Source: Diploscapter coronatus (lineage: Eukaryota > Nematoda > Chromadorea > Rhabditida > Rhabditidae). Taken from it: DNA of 64,000 bases. Made by a program: the position numbers and the translations under genes. The notes under the pieces are model-generated. The model had not been told where the DNA came from, made no database searches, and saw only the letters and a program-made list of their open reading frames with translations. Shown one piece after another: positions 49,601 to 60,346 of the stretch (positions are counted from its first letter, which is position 1; the number at the start of each line of letters is the position of its first letter). Where the stretch lies: contig OZ038423.1 of the NCBI GenBank assembly GCA_964036155.1, positions 72,307,249 to 72,371,248 of the forward strand, given 5' to 3'.

Positions 49601-51076
49601 CTTTCCCTCTTTATTCAAACATTCTCCTTTGCAAGCTTCGGGGAGATGCTTGAGTTCATTAACGTTTAGTCGGCACACTGCCGCTGCTCACTCATTCTTT
49701 CATAACCACTCGCTTTTTTTGGCTTTTCTCCCTTCTTGCAAACTGCGCGCTCCATCGTTAGCTTTGTGTGCTCCAATATTCAACAATTCTGCAGTGCACC
49801 AATGCACAAATTCTAGGCAAAAAATTGTTAAGAAATTCAAGTCTTGAGTATGATCGTAATACTAGGGCAATCTGAAAAATACTAACATCGTAGCAGAAGA
49901 AATAGCCTGAAGAATAATCTCATCCTACACCCGCTCTCCTATACTATTTTACATGTTACGATACTACGATGCTACTACTTTTCCAAATTGTCTCAAACTC
50001 AATATTTGATCGGGGTTTACAAAGTTCATTCGAGTAAATGAAGTTCCAAAAAATATTTGCGGACGAGAAAAGGACAGCATCGAAACACTGATAAGAGCGC
50101 GTTTTTGCGCGAAAACTGCAAAATGGAGGGGAGATTCCACGAAAATGTCAATAAATCTAACGCAAAGATGGAACATACATGAAAGGAGGGGGTGAATTGA
50201 TAAAATTGATTAGTGAAAGTGTCAGAATCAGAATAGATGATTCCGACGATCCGGGTCGATTTCATGCATGATTCATTATTTCGCTGATATTTCTGGAAGT
50301 CTCTAATGTTTAGTTTTCAGAGATTTATCGAAAGTCGAGGACCATAGTTCAGAATATCGTAAATTGTCAATTTCACACCCAAAACCGTATAGATTACACC
50401 GAAAATGTGAAAAACGACTGCAAATCGCCGAAATTTCCCATCGTCAAACTGAATCGATATTTTAAGGGGTAGTAGATATGTTTGTATCCGAAATGTGCAT
50501 TATGTTTTAGCTAAAATTTGGCAAATTTAGGGAGAAGCTGTGTAAATATTCTGCTGAAATTATGTGTATCTGGAGGGAAATTTTGGTGCAGCCGAAAAAT
50601 CCAGATTTTCAGAGATTTTTCTGGATGGAAAACTCATTAAAACATGATATTTTGCCGATCATAATGTACGTCTCATCCTAGGAATATCTAAGATTGTTTA
50701 TACTTGAAACTACGCAAAACCCCCTTAATGTAACGGATTTAGGAAGTCTAAATTGGGATCTTCAGGCTCAAATCCGTTAAAATCCATCTCACGCGGTGCG
50801 CTTATCGTAAAATATGCTAGATGAAAACAAAAACTGATCACTAGTGCAAATGTTAAGCATGCTACCAAATTTGAACTGGTCTAAATTCGCACCAAAATAA
50901 TAAGTTCCAGGAACATTTGAAGCAAAAAAGCCTGTGTATTGATGTATGATCAGAAATCAAGTGTCGGTTTAAGCACAGAGATGGCGAAATTATCAATTTT
51001 TCGAGTCTGGAGGGAGGGCAATTTGGAAAGTGATTAAATATTTCAGAGAAAAAATGCTGAAGAAATTCAAGAATGG

Positions 51077-51166
51077 GGCTCATAGAAAAAGACACCAGTT
51101 TTGCTAAGAAATAGATGGGGAGGCAAGATAGGAAAAGAAAAAAACCGGTGTCTTTTTCCAGGAGTC
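51077..51166. mobile_element. 90 bp hAT-like miniature element, copy 2
   Basis: The inverted ends are GGCTCATAGAAAAAGACACC and, on the other strand, GACTCCTGGAAAAAGACACC. A perfect 8 bp duplication AAGAATGG flanks it at 51069-51076 and 51167-51174. It is the same length and family as 5424-5513. Confidence 0.82.
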
Positions 51167-51499
51167 AAGAATGGCTTATTTGTCACGAGGGAAATAGAGC
51201 ATTTTCGTACTACGGCGATTGCAAAATTTAAGGTTTGCAAAACTAAAAGAACGAAAAGTTTTGACGGGAAAAAGAAATATACAGATCGGTCTCGCTAATG
51301 ACAACGATATTCTGGAGAAGAGTGGAGGCAAGAGACGCAGAGAAAAAGAGGGAAAATAAAAATAAAGCGCAACAAATGATAACAAATCTATGTGCGCGTC
51401 TCTAAAATAGATAATCGAAAACCATAAAAACAAAATTTAAACACAATTAAAACCGAGATTCACAAGGATAGGATATTAGCTACAATTCAGTGCCAGTCT

Positions 51500-51815
51500 T
51501 TAGAAATTAGCATATTTTCGTAATCTTTTCTGAAACTTTTCAGATATATACTTATTTTCCAAAGTCTTGCGCTTTCTTTGAATATGCATATCCAGAAAGT
51601 CGCTAAGAATTTGCACAAGTTCTTTTTCTTTTTCTTCCATTTTTGGTGCCTTCTCTTCGTTCAAAACACTTGCCACTGGCTGCTGCCTCTTGTAGTCTAT
51701 TCCGAGAGCATTTCCGTGTTCGATAAAATCGCGCGCGACAATTGCAGAATGCATGATAATTAAGCCACGCCCGTTCAAGAATAAACATTTGAATGGCGTC
51801 TAGCATATCAAACAT
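51500..51815 (-). pseudogene. Possible frameshifted coding remnant
   Basis: Two overlapping minus-strand frames look like halves of one protein. The 5' frame starts MFDMLDAIQMFILERAWLNY, and the 3' frame runs from about HSAIVARDFIEHGNALGID to RLRKYANF, then a stop, with charged helical composition (EEKEKELVQILSDFLDMHI). Joining them would need a frameshift near 51760. No family is recognised and no upstream exon was found, so this may be chance. Confidence 0.25.
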
Positions 51816-54522
51816 CTCTTATCAATGGTTTAAATTAAGCACATTTCAGGAACCTGGATCATGAATCGTTTTAGATTTATCCTGGCGAAGAATAATAAAT
51901 TCACAGAAAATATTTCAGACCAAGACAGGGAGTTTGAAGATATCCTTATATTTATCCTGTTAAAATATGCGCGAGAGATAGCGACCGAACTGACATGCAA
52001 GATGTGAAGCATAACTGAATTAAGTTGTAGATTATTCGAAAAGACGATAAAATAAAGAAGCAGACATATCCAAGTAAAATTTTTCCCAGCATAAATTTTC
52101 GAATCATGACTAAATTGCGAAAGGAATGTGTTGAAAATTCGATCTTTTTCATTAAGAAAAAATAATGGCAATATTATGAGCAAAAATTCTTTGAAAAAAT
52201 AATTTAAGCTTCACCTATATTGCCATTTAGTTTGCACGGGGAAAAATTAGATTAAATCTCGCCTAATGATTAAGGATAGACGAGGAAAGTCGATTCGATA
52301 ATTGTCGGGACGAAAATTTTTGCAAATGCGAAATTGCTTCGGGACTGCTGCAAAACGCACCCGATCGATGTGTGTATACGTTCGTGCAAAAACATGCAGG
52401 AAATACAAGGAAAAGTCGAGAGATGAGCGAGAAAAAGGGCGGGAAAGATGGGCTCCGCGAAAACATCTCGAATACGGCACAGACGAGATGAGGTGGTGGT
52501 GATAAACAAAGTTTAGACTTGTGAAGGGCTTGAAGTCAGAATGGAGGTGTGACCTATCCAAGGATGCTTTTTAAAGTCTAAATCAAATGATTCTTAGATC
52601 TGAGATGATCATCAGGGCTGGTCAAATATTAAAATTAAAAAAAGTCAAAGACAAAGAAAAAAATAATTTTCAAAAATTTCGAAGACAAAGTCAAATGCAA
52701 AGATTCACCTTTTCCGAACTCCAAAGTCCAAAGTCAAAGTCGAAAATAAAGTCCTCGAAGACAAATAATTTCAAAGACAAAAGCAAAGCTTTGTCCAGCC
52801 CCGATGATCATAAAGTCGAATGATGAAGAAGCGCTAACGGATTCGAAATAATTTGAAAAAAATTTAACTGGCACAGATTTTTGGGACACGCTTACTTGAA
52901 AAAATCAACGAGAATTAATTTTTGAAATTTTCTAAATGAAGATGAGCTTTTTTATAGAAAGTTTAAAATATGAACATTTTTGAAATTACTTTGACAGAAT
53001 AGTTAAATTTGAAAAAAGCGGCATAATTTCTTTCTGAAAATATGAATATTTCGAGAAATGAATGCGCGAGATGATGTGGTTGTCTAATTGCATGAAGAAT
53101 GTTCGCGCGATAAGGCAGAGGAATTCGAAACGTGAAGAAGAGATATTCAGATATGGGTAGATATATAAGGGGATGTCGAGATAATTAGAGAATAAGACGG
53201 ATTTTGCAGCCTCCGTTCAAGAATGACCTCAAGATTATTTACCATTTTGCAGCAAGTCGCCCCTTTCATCATGCCAATCACAATACACATCACTTATCAC
53301 GGATATATCATATCCTTTTCGCATAAATCTGATGCAAATGAATTATCGCCAAAGTGAAAATCATTTTACAAACCGTATTGATATGAAACGCTAAATTTTT
53401 AGGCTCGATTCTATAAACTTCACATCAGAACAACGTATTGTTAGGATAAATGAAATAAAGAAAGATAAACGACTTTGGAACCAATATCTATATGATACCA
53501 GAAAGCGATCTTACGAACATTTGATCTTAAAAAGCATTGGTCCAATTTATGTTGATGATCTCATGCACTATTTTGTGCATACTGAAGTCTAGTTTTGTAA
53601 ATCATATTTTATTTAGATTTTCTGCATATAATAAATAAATACTTATGCTGTTTCGTGAGGCTTGCTCAATAATGATTTTTAAATGTTGTTTACGAATTTG
53701 CAAAAGTTCATAAATTGAATTACAAATGTCTTTTCTGCTGTTTGTCACAAGATCATTGTAGAAAACAGTTCTTTGTTTGCGCTTGATTCATAAAATTTAT
53801 TCAATAGGTTTTTGATCAAAAGTATTGCAGAATGGTATTATTATAAATTAATTTTTGAGACAGAAAAATGTCGAGTTTGTGAAGTTTGATGTAGGTTGAA
53901 TGCATCATGAATATCATTGGCAGGAGATTCAACTTCGTTAAGAAGGTTTCAAGCATTTTTAATAAAAACATTTAACTACAAAATTGCATCTATTTATTTC
54001 ATCATGAGTTGTTAAAATAATCTAGTTGCAAGTCGCTTAGCCATTTAGTCAAATTTAATCTTTATTTCTTCACCATTACTTATCTGATTATGTTGGCATC
54101 ACATTGACAAAATCGATGTCTGATTATTTCACAACAATATTTGTGAGCTATTTGATGTTTATGTCTTTCAAAATAAGCCGGAACACGTAATTAAAATTGT
54201 GTAACATGAGCCCAAAATGATGTTACTATTTGAGTAACACATCTCACTATCAAATTGTCCTCTTCTTTATCTCTTAAAAAGTGGGCTCTATCAATTACCA
54301 ATTGAATCAAAAAAGTGTTATCATGAAACAAACAGCTACTTTTGTTTCACGCTTGAACATTGTTGGCGGATCAGAACCATCTAACTTGTTTGCTAGTGGT
54401 TCGAATATGAAAATTATCATTTTATTATTTCAAACTGCATTATGAATGGTATATTGAATCATAGATAGTCGTCAGGTGACGAACTAATTTGGATCCAACC
54501 ACAAACAAACTTTATCATAACA

Positions 54523-54578
54523 ACTGATAAAGCTTACAAATTGTTGTCACAGCATTTCCTTACATAGTACCTATATAA
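54523..54578 (+). promoter_or_regulatory. GATA site and TATA box of the cysteine-rich peptide gene
   Basis: ACTGATAA at 54523-54530 matches the GATA-factor site that drives intestinal genes in C. elegans. TATATAA lies at 54572-54578, about 95 bp before the ATG. Gut expression is inferred from the known ELT-2 consensus, not shown. Confidence 0.5.
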
Positions 54579-54667
54579 TGGAGTCTCAGAGCCACAGCAG
54601 ACAGCTCCCTCCCAAGCCAACAACTGCATTCGACTTCTAAAACCTAAAACTTCCTAACTAATCCAAA

Positions 54668-55255
54668 ATGAAATTCCTGACTTTGGTCGTTCTCTTCTGC
54701 ATCGCTTTCCTGGCTGTCGTTTCCCTCGCTCAAGAGACTGAACCCACCGAAGTCGGACATGGAGAAACTGCTGAACCTACCGAAGTCGGACATAGAGAAA
54801 CTGCTGAACCTACCGAAGTCGGACATAGAGAAACTGCTGAACCTACCGAAGTCGGACATAGAGAAACTGCTGAACCTACCGAAGTCGGACATGGAGTTAC
54901 CGACCGAAGTGTAAGTCAATAGCTTGCCGTTATTAGGATTCGCAGATATCAATGGACATAGTTTTGCTTAGATAGCCTAACTTGATAATTCAATAGAATG
55001 AATTTGTAGTGAAGGCAAGTCTGTCTTCAGACAAAAAATCTCGAAAACGATATCATTATGAAGTTATTATGAGTTCTTAGATTTCAACAATGCAATAGCC
55101 GGTTGCCAAATCGTATAAAATTACAGGACGTCTTCACGACGGTTATCCGCAGCCGAAGAAACCAATGCCTGCCGCCTGGTTGTGTAGCCGACGGTTGCTG
55201 CTCTGGGGATTGCCCGTGGTGGTGCAAGCAGTGCGGAGTCAAGTTCACTTGCTAA
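54668..55255 (+). CDS. Secreted precursor with acidic 11-residue repeats and an eight-cysteine peptide
   Basis: Two exons, 54668-54910 and 55127-55255, join in phase 0 to 123 residues. MKFLTLVVLFCIAFLAVVSL is a signal peptide. Five near-identical copies of ETAEPTEVGHR follow, encoded by 33 bp tandem repeats (about 54733-54890). This gives an acidic propeptide. The second exon carries a furin-like RSRR site. The rest is a roughly 31-residue peptide with eight cysteines spaced C-4-C-4-CC-3-C-3-C-2-C-5-C (for example CCSGDCPWWCKQC) that ends at the last Cys. Signal, acidic repeats, RxRR and a Cys-rich end form the usual layout of a defensin- or knottin-like precursor. No named family is recognised, and antimicrobial or venom-like activity is only inferred. 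Confidence 0.75.
54733..54890 (+). repeat. 33 bp coding tandem repeat
   Basis: About five units of GAAACTGCTGAACCTACCGA plus 13 more bases, nearly identical at the DNA level, which points to recent unequal crossover or slippage. A 102-codon frame on the other strand here is a by-product of the repeat. Confidence 0.85.
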
Positions 55256-56146
55256 TACTGATTTGAAAGAGACAAAGAAAAACAACGACCCAAAAAGCCG
55301 CATCATATCCTAAATTATTTTAAGTTGTACATAAGTTGCTCTGTAAATTGACATTTTCGTACATAATGAGATTTTATTCTTTCGCTATGATTTCTTTAAC
55401 TTTTTAACAATATATGAATAATGTTGTAGATAAAATGAAATTTTAACTTTCGTCTTGTCTATAATCTGGATCTGATTTTCTGAACTTCAATCTAATTTGC
55501 ATGATTACGTCAAAAGATTGTTACCTATCTGTAAGTTAGTTATCAGAGAATGGCTAATTTTTATGTAAACTTATTCAGGTGTTGATTTGGTATAAGTATT
55601 CCGTTCAACTATCAAGAATTAGGTACACTCGTCCATTAATCTTTCCAAAGTGCGAAGTGACATCGATCTATAAATGATACCCAATCTCATCAAGTGCATA
55701 TTCGCATATTTTTCAAATTGAAACCACCGATTTTACAGGCAACATTTTAATTATACTTAGGGACCGCCAAGCGTTTTGCCAAACTGGTCGCAGCGCCGTG
55801 TTTTACCCATGAATATGTTGGGAGTTGGGCCCTACATTCATCTCCAAAGTAGAGGGCGCAAATGATATTCCCGATGCAAAGGCAGAGTTATGAAAGTATT
55901 TTCCTCCAAATCTGATGGGTTAATCAAACTTAAAACAAAAACCCGCATGAAAAACGGATCAGCGTAACCAAAGATATGAATTTTTGAAAACGATATTCGA
56001 AAACCCCCTTTTGTGAGCGATCATTCAATATTATCCAGAGTTGTCTGTATCATGTGCATTGAAATTTTTAATAATAGCTAAATAAAGAGTGTTCATAAAA
56101 TATATGCCAAATAAAAGAGTTACATGATATATGTTATTAAACTGTA
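55256..56146. other. Intergenic, with a dispersed repeat copy
   Basis: No gene seen. About 55755-56066 holds a repeat whose motifs (TTTTGCCAAACTG, TTTACCCATG, AAAGGCAGAGT) recur at 58222-58745. Its far end matches positions 125-152 of the window. Confidence 0.55.
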
Positions 56147-56227
56147 TTATTCAAATTCTAATTCTCCAATTTCCCACCATTTATTCGTTTGTGGATCATA
56201 TTCTTCAATAGCGTTACAGAAGTCTAT

Positions 56228-57470
56228 CTAATTGACTGAACCACAGACTTCTTGCTCAGTACCTTGAAATCTAAGTTAATAAATATTTCGTATAAAGATA
56301 TGCAAAATCTCAACTCACCCTCCGATAGCATACAATTTTCCGTTAGCGACAACAAGAGAATGTTCGTCTCTTGCATAACTCATATTAGCGATTCGAGAAA
56401 TTCGACTTTTAACTGGAGCCGAGGGGTCGAAACACCAACATGATTTTAATTCTTCACCACTAAATATATAATGATACATTATTTATCATACAAAATTAAC
56501 GACTTCCATCCCCCAATAATGTAAATTCTTCCATTTAGCGATGCAATTCCGAAAGAATCTCGTTGTTCTGAAATCTCTCCGATTTCAATCCATTCCCGTT
56601 CATCGTCTGATAACCGATATATCTCTCTACTTTCACGACTATCAATAACTGAATATCCATAATTACAATAATGAAAATATTATAATGTGACCGTATAAAA
56701 TTCCTTCGCATATTATTGTTTGAATAAAGTTGATTTCAAAAGGAAAAGCAGGTCCTGTTTGCCATTTTCCATCTATTAAAACCTGAATAAATTATTTCAT
56801 GAACTTTCATTCGATCTTCTTACATCAACTCGATTCGTATTTTTCTTTGTTTTAGGAATATTTTCACCCAAATAATACAATTTGTCTTTGGAATAAGCCA
56901 CAGATGTCCAAAAATGCCATTCAGGAGGATCTGGACCTGTAAAATTCTTTGAATCGATCACCCATTGATTTGTTGAGCAGACCTCTTGAAATTTGTCGGG
57001 TATTAAACTCAAATATTTCGAACGATTTCCCAAATGAGCTAATTCCAAAAATCTGCAGCTAAGAAACTATTCAGAATAACGAACATAATAATTTACTTTA
57101 TTCTATGTAGTCGCTACTTGATATAGCAGATACTAATTGTGCAATTTTGCAATCCCTTCTACTGAGCAGGTATATAAATTGAACAAACCTATTCTTCCTT
57201 CATATTTACCTTTATTTGGATAATAAACTAAATTATTATGAATCGTTTCAAAGTCTCTTATTTAGCCTTCAACACAATTTCTTACGATAGAATAAAGTTT
57301 TCTTCTTGAGCGCTATCGGCAGATGTCTCTTGATTATTTGCATCATTCGCTTGTTAGTCCATGCCAATTGTCCCAGATCTTTGAATTCGGGATATTCACA
57401 GATCAACAATATAAGTTCGACTGGTAAATTGGCTAAGATCTTTGTTAAGAAACCCGAACAATGATCATAG
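56228..57470 (-). CDS. F-box protein with kelch-like repeats
   Basis: A likely substrate adaptor for an SCF ubiquitin ligase. The 5' exon (about 57470-57286) encodes an F-box: LTKILANLPVELILLICEYP, then DLGQLAWTNKRMMQIIKRHL. Exons at 57163-57227, 57097-57113 (17 nt), 56824-57052, 56692-56782, 56504-56648, 56319-56459 and 56270 downward all join in phase. They carry kelch-type units: HFWTSVAYSKDKLYYLG, GRIYIIGGW, MSYARDEHSLVVANGKLY. A TAG at 56228-56230 ends the frame, yet the same frame continues downstream with CNAIEEYDPQTNKWWEIGEL, a clear kelch half-unit, to a TAA at 56147. So the last repeat is probably cut by a nonsense change. The donor at 56504 (GTCGTT) is weak. No start codon was found, and a hairpin element lies just upstream. 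Confidence 0.65.
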
Positions 57471-57555
57471 TACTATTTTAAAATGAAAATAGTAAACGGT
57501 ATTGACTGCAATCATGGCATTCATTCACGAGGTGAATTGGAATGAATTTACTCTA

Positions 57556-57698
57556 AGAGTGCGTACAGAGTCGGCTCGGCTCGGACAAGCAGAAAAATAG
57601 TATGCGAAAATGAGAGGTATGCTCTTTTTGCCTCTCACTTTCGCATGCTGTTTTGTTCTGTTTGCCCGAGCCGAGCCGAGCCGATTCTGTACGCACCC
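57556..57698. mobile_element. About 143 bp hairpin element with GC-rich ends
   Basis: The left arm GAGTGCGTACAGAGTCGGCT, continuing CGGCTCGG, matches the reverse complement of the right end (GGTGCGTACAGAATCGGCTC). Inner arms around GCATGC and GAGAGG also pair. TA lies on both sides (57554-57555 and 57699-57700), which fits Tc1/mariner-type insertion. It sits directly upstream of the F-box gene. Confidence 0.7.
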
Positions 57699-57844
57699 TA
57701 ACTTTTCTCGCCTCCCCCCTCCTGTTCACATGCTGCTGAGCGAAGAGCGTGACGAGTGAAGGACAAAAAGCGCAAGAAGGGGAAAAAAGGCAAGGACAAT
57801 GGAAAGAATGTTATTTTTAAGAGTAAATATCAGTGAACCAAAGT

Positions 57845-58190
57845 GGGTATAAACCGAGTCCTCAAGTCGGGCTGATTTTCACATGTTATTCAGCCTTTCA
57901 CGTGTTCAGTTTTCACGCTGATCATCATGGCGTGGCTTGTTTTTCGAACATTGACTACTATAGCGAATTACGGTAGCCTAAAGTTTTGACAGGCCTAACT
58001 TCGGGAAAAAAAATTCATAACTTTCTTATTTCTGAACCAAGCCGAACGTGGTTTTCAGCATTGGATAGCCCATGAAAAACTACAAATAATGCAGCTACGA
58101 TCACCTGCTACAATCAACAATTTCTCACCAAAAATTTAATTTTCAGAAATGCTACCCGGCTGACTGCAGTTTTTTTCGCGTTTTTTACCC
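57845..58190. repeat. Diverged copy of the TTAA-flanked element family
   Basis: It shares CGGGCTGATTTTCACA, TTTTCACGCTGAT, ACTTTCTTATTTCTGAACCA, CCCATGAAAAACTAC and GATCACCTGCTAC with 2180-2480 and, in reverse orientation, with 6120-6400. Confidence 0.6.
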
Positions 58191-58221
58191 CATCGATGTA
58201 TTATGATTACCAGTAGGGGCC

Positions 58222-58745
58222 GCCAGCCATTTTGCCAAACTGACCTCACCGCGCCGATTTACCCATGGATGGACAGGTCATTGGGTCCTGCATTCATTTC
58301 CGAAGAGAAGAAAATTAAAAATTAAATAAAACAATTGAAACGCGAACATTGTGCCTCCCTTTTATAACTCGAAATATTAGCATTGTCGTAATTTGATGTG
58401 CATTTGATGCGCACTTGCGGACTTTTCCTCACCCAATCAATAAATCGATATCACCGCGTGAAAGAGCGGTATTGAATTGTATAGTAGGTACCGATAAATT
58501 ATTAAAAACAAAATAAAACAAGAAATATTTGCTATAATTGAGAGGGCTATCAGCTGTGGACAATATTGAGTCCAGTGAAAGGGACGGGGCTTGGAGGTCC
58601 CTAAATATAGGTAATAATTAATGTTTGTTGACTGCATTAAATGACTTGTTATTAGTTAGACTTATCAGTAATAGTGGCATAACTAGAGGGCGTAAGTGAT
58701 GTCCCAGGTGTAAAGGCAGAGTATGAAAGTTTTTGCTCAAAATAA
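58222..58745. repeat. Dispersed repeat copy interrupted by about 360 bp
   Basis: The first part (GGGGCCGCCAGCCATTTTGC, TTTACCCATGG, CCTGCATTCATTTCC) and the last part (AGAGGGCGTAAGTGATGTCC, AAAGGCAGAGTATGAAAG) follow the same order as the copy at 55760-55920, where they are contiguous. Here about 58313-58674 separates them. That insert carries no recognised gene. Confidence 0.6.
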
Positions 58746-59590
58746 CTAGAAACAACTGTTCTTTCATATTCAGCTTGAGGAAATGATGAGTGACCACTGG
58801 TATGTTCAAACGAACGATCTGAAATTTTGATTGTACGTTCTGATCGGCCCAACTCGTGTTTCGAAGGCATATTCCAAAAGCAAAAATGTTTCCTAGACTT
58901 ATATCTAATAGTGGGAAAAGGAAAAATAGTTTCGTAATTTTTTTAAATGACGAAAAGTCACTTTTTGACTTTGACTTCACAGAGTGGACGGAACTTGCGC
59001 TCTCTATATTAGAGATCAAAAATAGATATTTAAGAGGATTTTTTCACATAAAGCTTCTTCATTTTTCCGTTCTCCATCTAATTCTAAGATCAATGTTAGG
59101 TTTTTCGTTTAGTAGATTAGATGACAGATTATTCGAAGAAATACTGAAATCCAAGAGGTTTGATAAATAATAAGCATAATTTTCGTTTTCGATTTTGTAA
59201 GAAAATCTGCTCGTTTTCATTGTCTATACCGCTAAGCGACAATCGATACCAAAGGTTTGCCATGTATCAAATTGTTTAGAACGACTGAAAACCTCTACTT
59301 ATTTTACTTCTTATACTGCCTGGGTGAACAAAAAGGGACCTTTCTGTGGTTAGTTGCTGGGTTGGTTAGTATAAGCTGAGTTAACAAGAACAACAGTGAC
59401 TAACAACAATTTTATTGGACGCACAGTAATCTCAACGACCACTCAACTCATGGGCGACCTTTAACACAAAAAAATGAGGCAGGCAAAAAGCAAGCCTGAG
59501 AGAGCTAGAGAAAAGGTAAAAGCCACCCAGAGAACATGACGACAGGAAATAAATAAAGAATGTTGCCATTTGTTGGCACACTGGGTTCTG
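58746..59590. other. Intergenic, no gene seen
   Basis: AT-rich sequence. Short open frames (58856-59170 plus, 59432-59779 minus) show no domains or supported splice sites. Confidence 0.45.
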
Positions 59591-60130
59591 TAAACTCTGA
59601 TGCAAAAAGCCACGGACACCTATAAAATAGCAGTTTGAGTTGACGACATGAACTCCGGAACTTCTAATATTCGTAGGATTATTCACCACATTGAATAACA
59701 CTATTACATCACTTTTCCGAAAAACTTCACTCGTTATACAATACACACGGCTACGGTAATCACTTTTTGGCTGGTGCAAAAAGTTACGGACGATTCAGTT
59801 CACCAATTGATATATCTCCTATAATTGAACCAATTTGGTCTCAAAACACTCTCAATTGTTGGGCTTTTCAGGATCGATATAATTTTATGATATCTTCATT
59901 CATTTCTACACTATGAATTTTTGAAGAATTTTCATCAGTCATTTTCCATAGTTAAAGATATTCGGTGGAAAAAAGTCCATAATTTTTGTACTATAACTCG
60001 GATCCGGCTAAAAATTGGTGAATATCTTGTGTATATATACTCCAACAATTGTGTCAATTTTAAGCCAAAGTGGTTCAGTTATAGGAGATATATCAACTGA
60101 ATCGTCCGTAATTTTTTGCATCAGAGTTTA
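59591..60130. mobile_element. Nested terminal-inverted-repeat element
   Basis: The outer ends TAAACTCTGATGCAAAAA (59591) and its inverse ending at 60130 enclose about 540 bp. A second left-type end, GTGCAAAAAGTTACGGACGA at about 59775, pairs with the right end for more than 50 bp (GATATATCTCCTATAA region), so either a duplicated end or one element inside another is present. No transposase frame is seen. The ends resemble Tc1/mariner-like MITEs. Confidence 0.6.
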
Positions 60131-60346
60131 TTAGAATTTTTGGAAATGCGTTTAACTTGAAATTTTCTCCATCAGTAATGTATTCAGAAGGTCTTTTAGA
60201 GTATTCCTTCGATTAGTTAAAAAAATAAAGTTTATCCGAATTTGGAAATTTTTTCTAATTTTTTAAGATGCTTAAAATCAATTCATGTTTATTTTCGTCA
60301 ATATTAAATCTTCTATAATAAAAAAAATCTAGATTTCTTTCGCCAA

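Larger units (their letters stand above)
40673..54522. other. About 14 kb without a recognisable gene
   Basis: The region lies upstream of both the guanylyl cyclase (minus) and the cysteine-rich peptide gene (plus). Long open frames such as 44215-44781 (minus) sit in GA/CT-biased sequence and have no domains. The words TGCAAA, TTTGCA and CTGCAAAA recur very often between about 41 and 53 kb. The region holds a 90 bp hAT-like element (51077-51166), a CA repeat at about 49108-49120 and degenerate CAAAGTC-type repeats near 52620-52800. It probably contains 5' control sequence, and perhaps a 5' untranslated exon, of the cyclase. Confidence 0.5.

Noticed and set aside
52587..52823. Lys/Ser-rich 78-codon plus-strand frame
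   Set aside because: Produced by degenerate CAAAGTC-type repeats; not a credible protein.
54644..54952. 102-codon minus-strand frame with repeated SMSDFGRFSSF
   Set aside because: It is the complement of the 33 bp coding repeat of the plus-strand secreted precursor; it has no signal or independent splice support.
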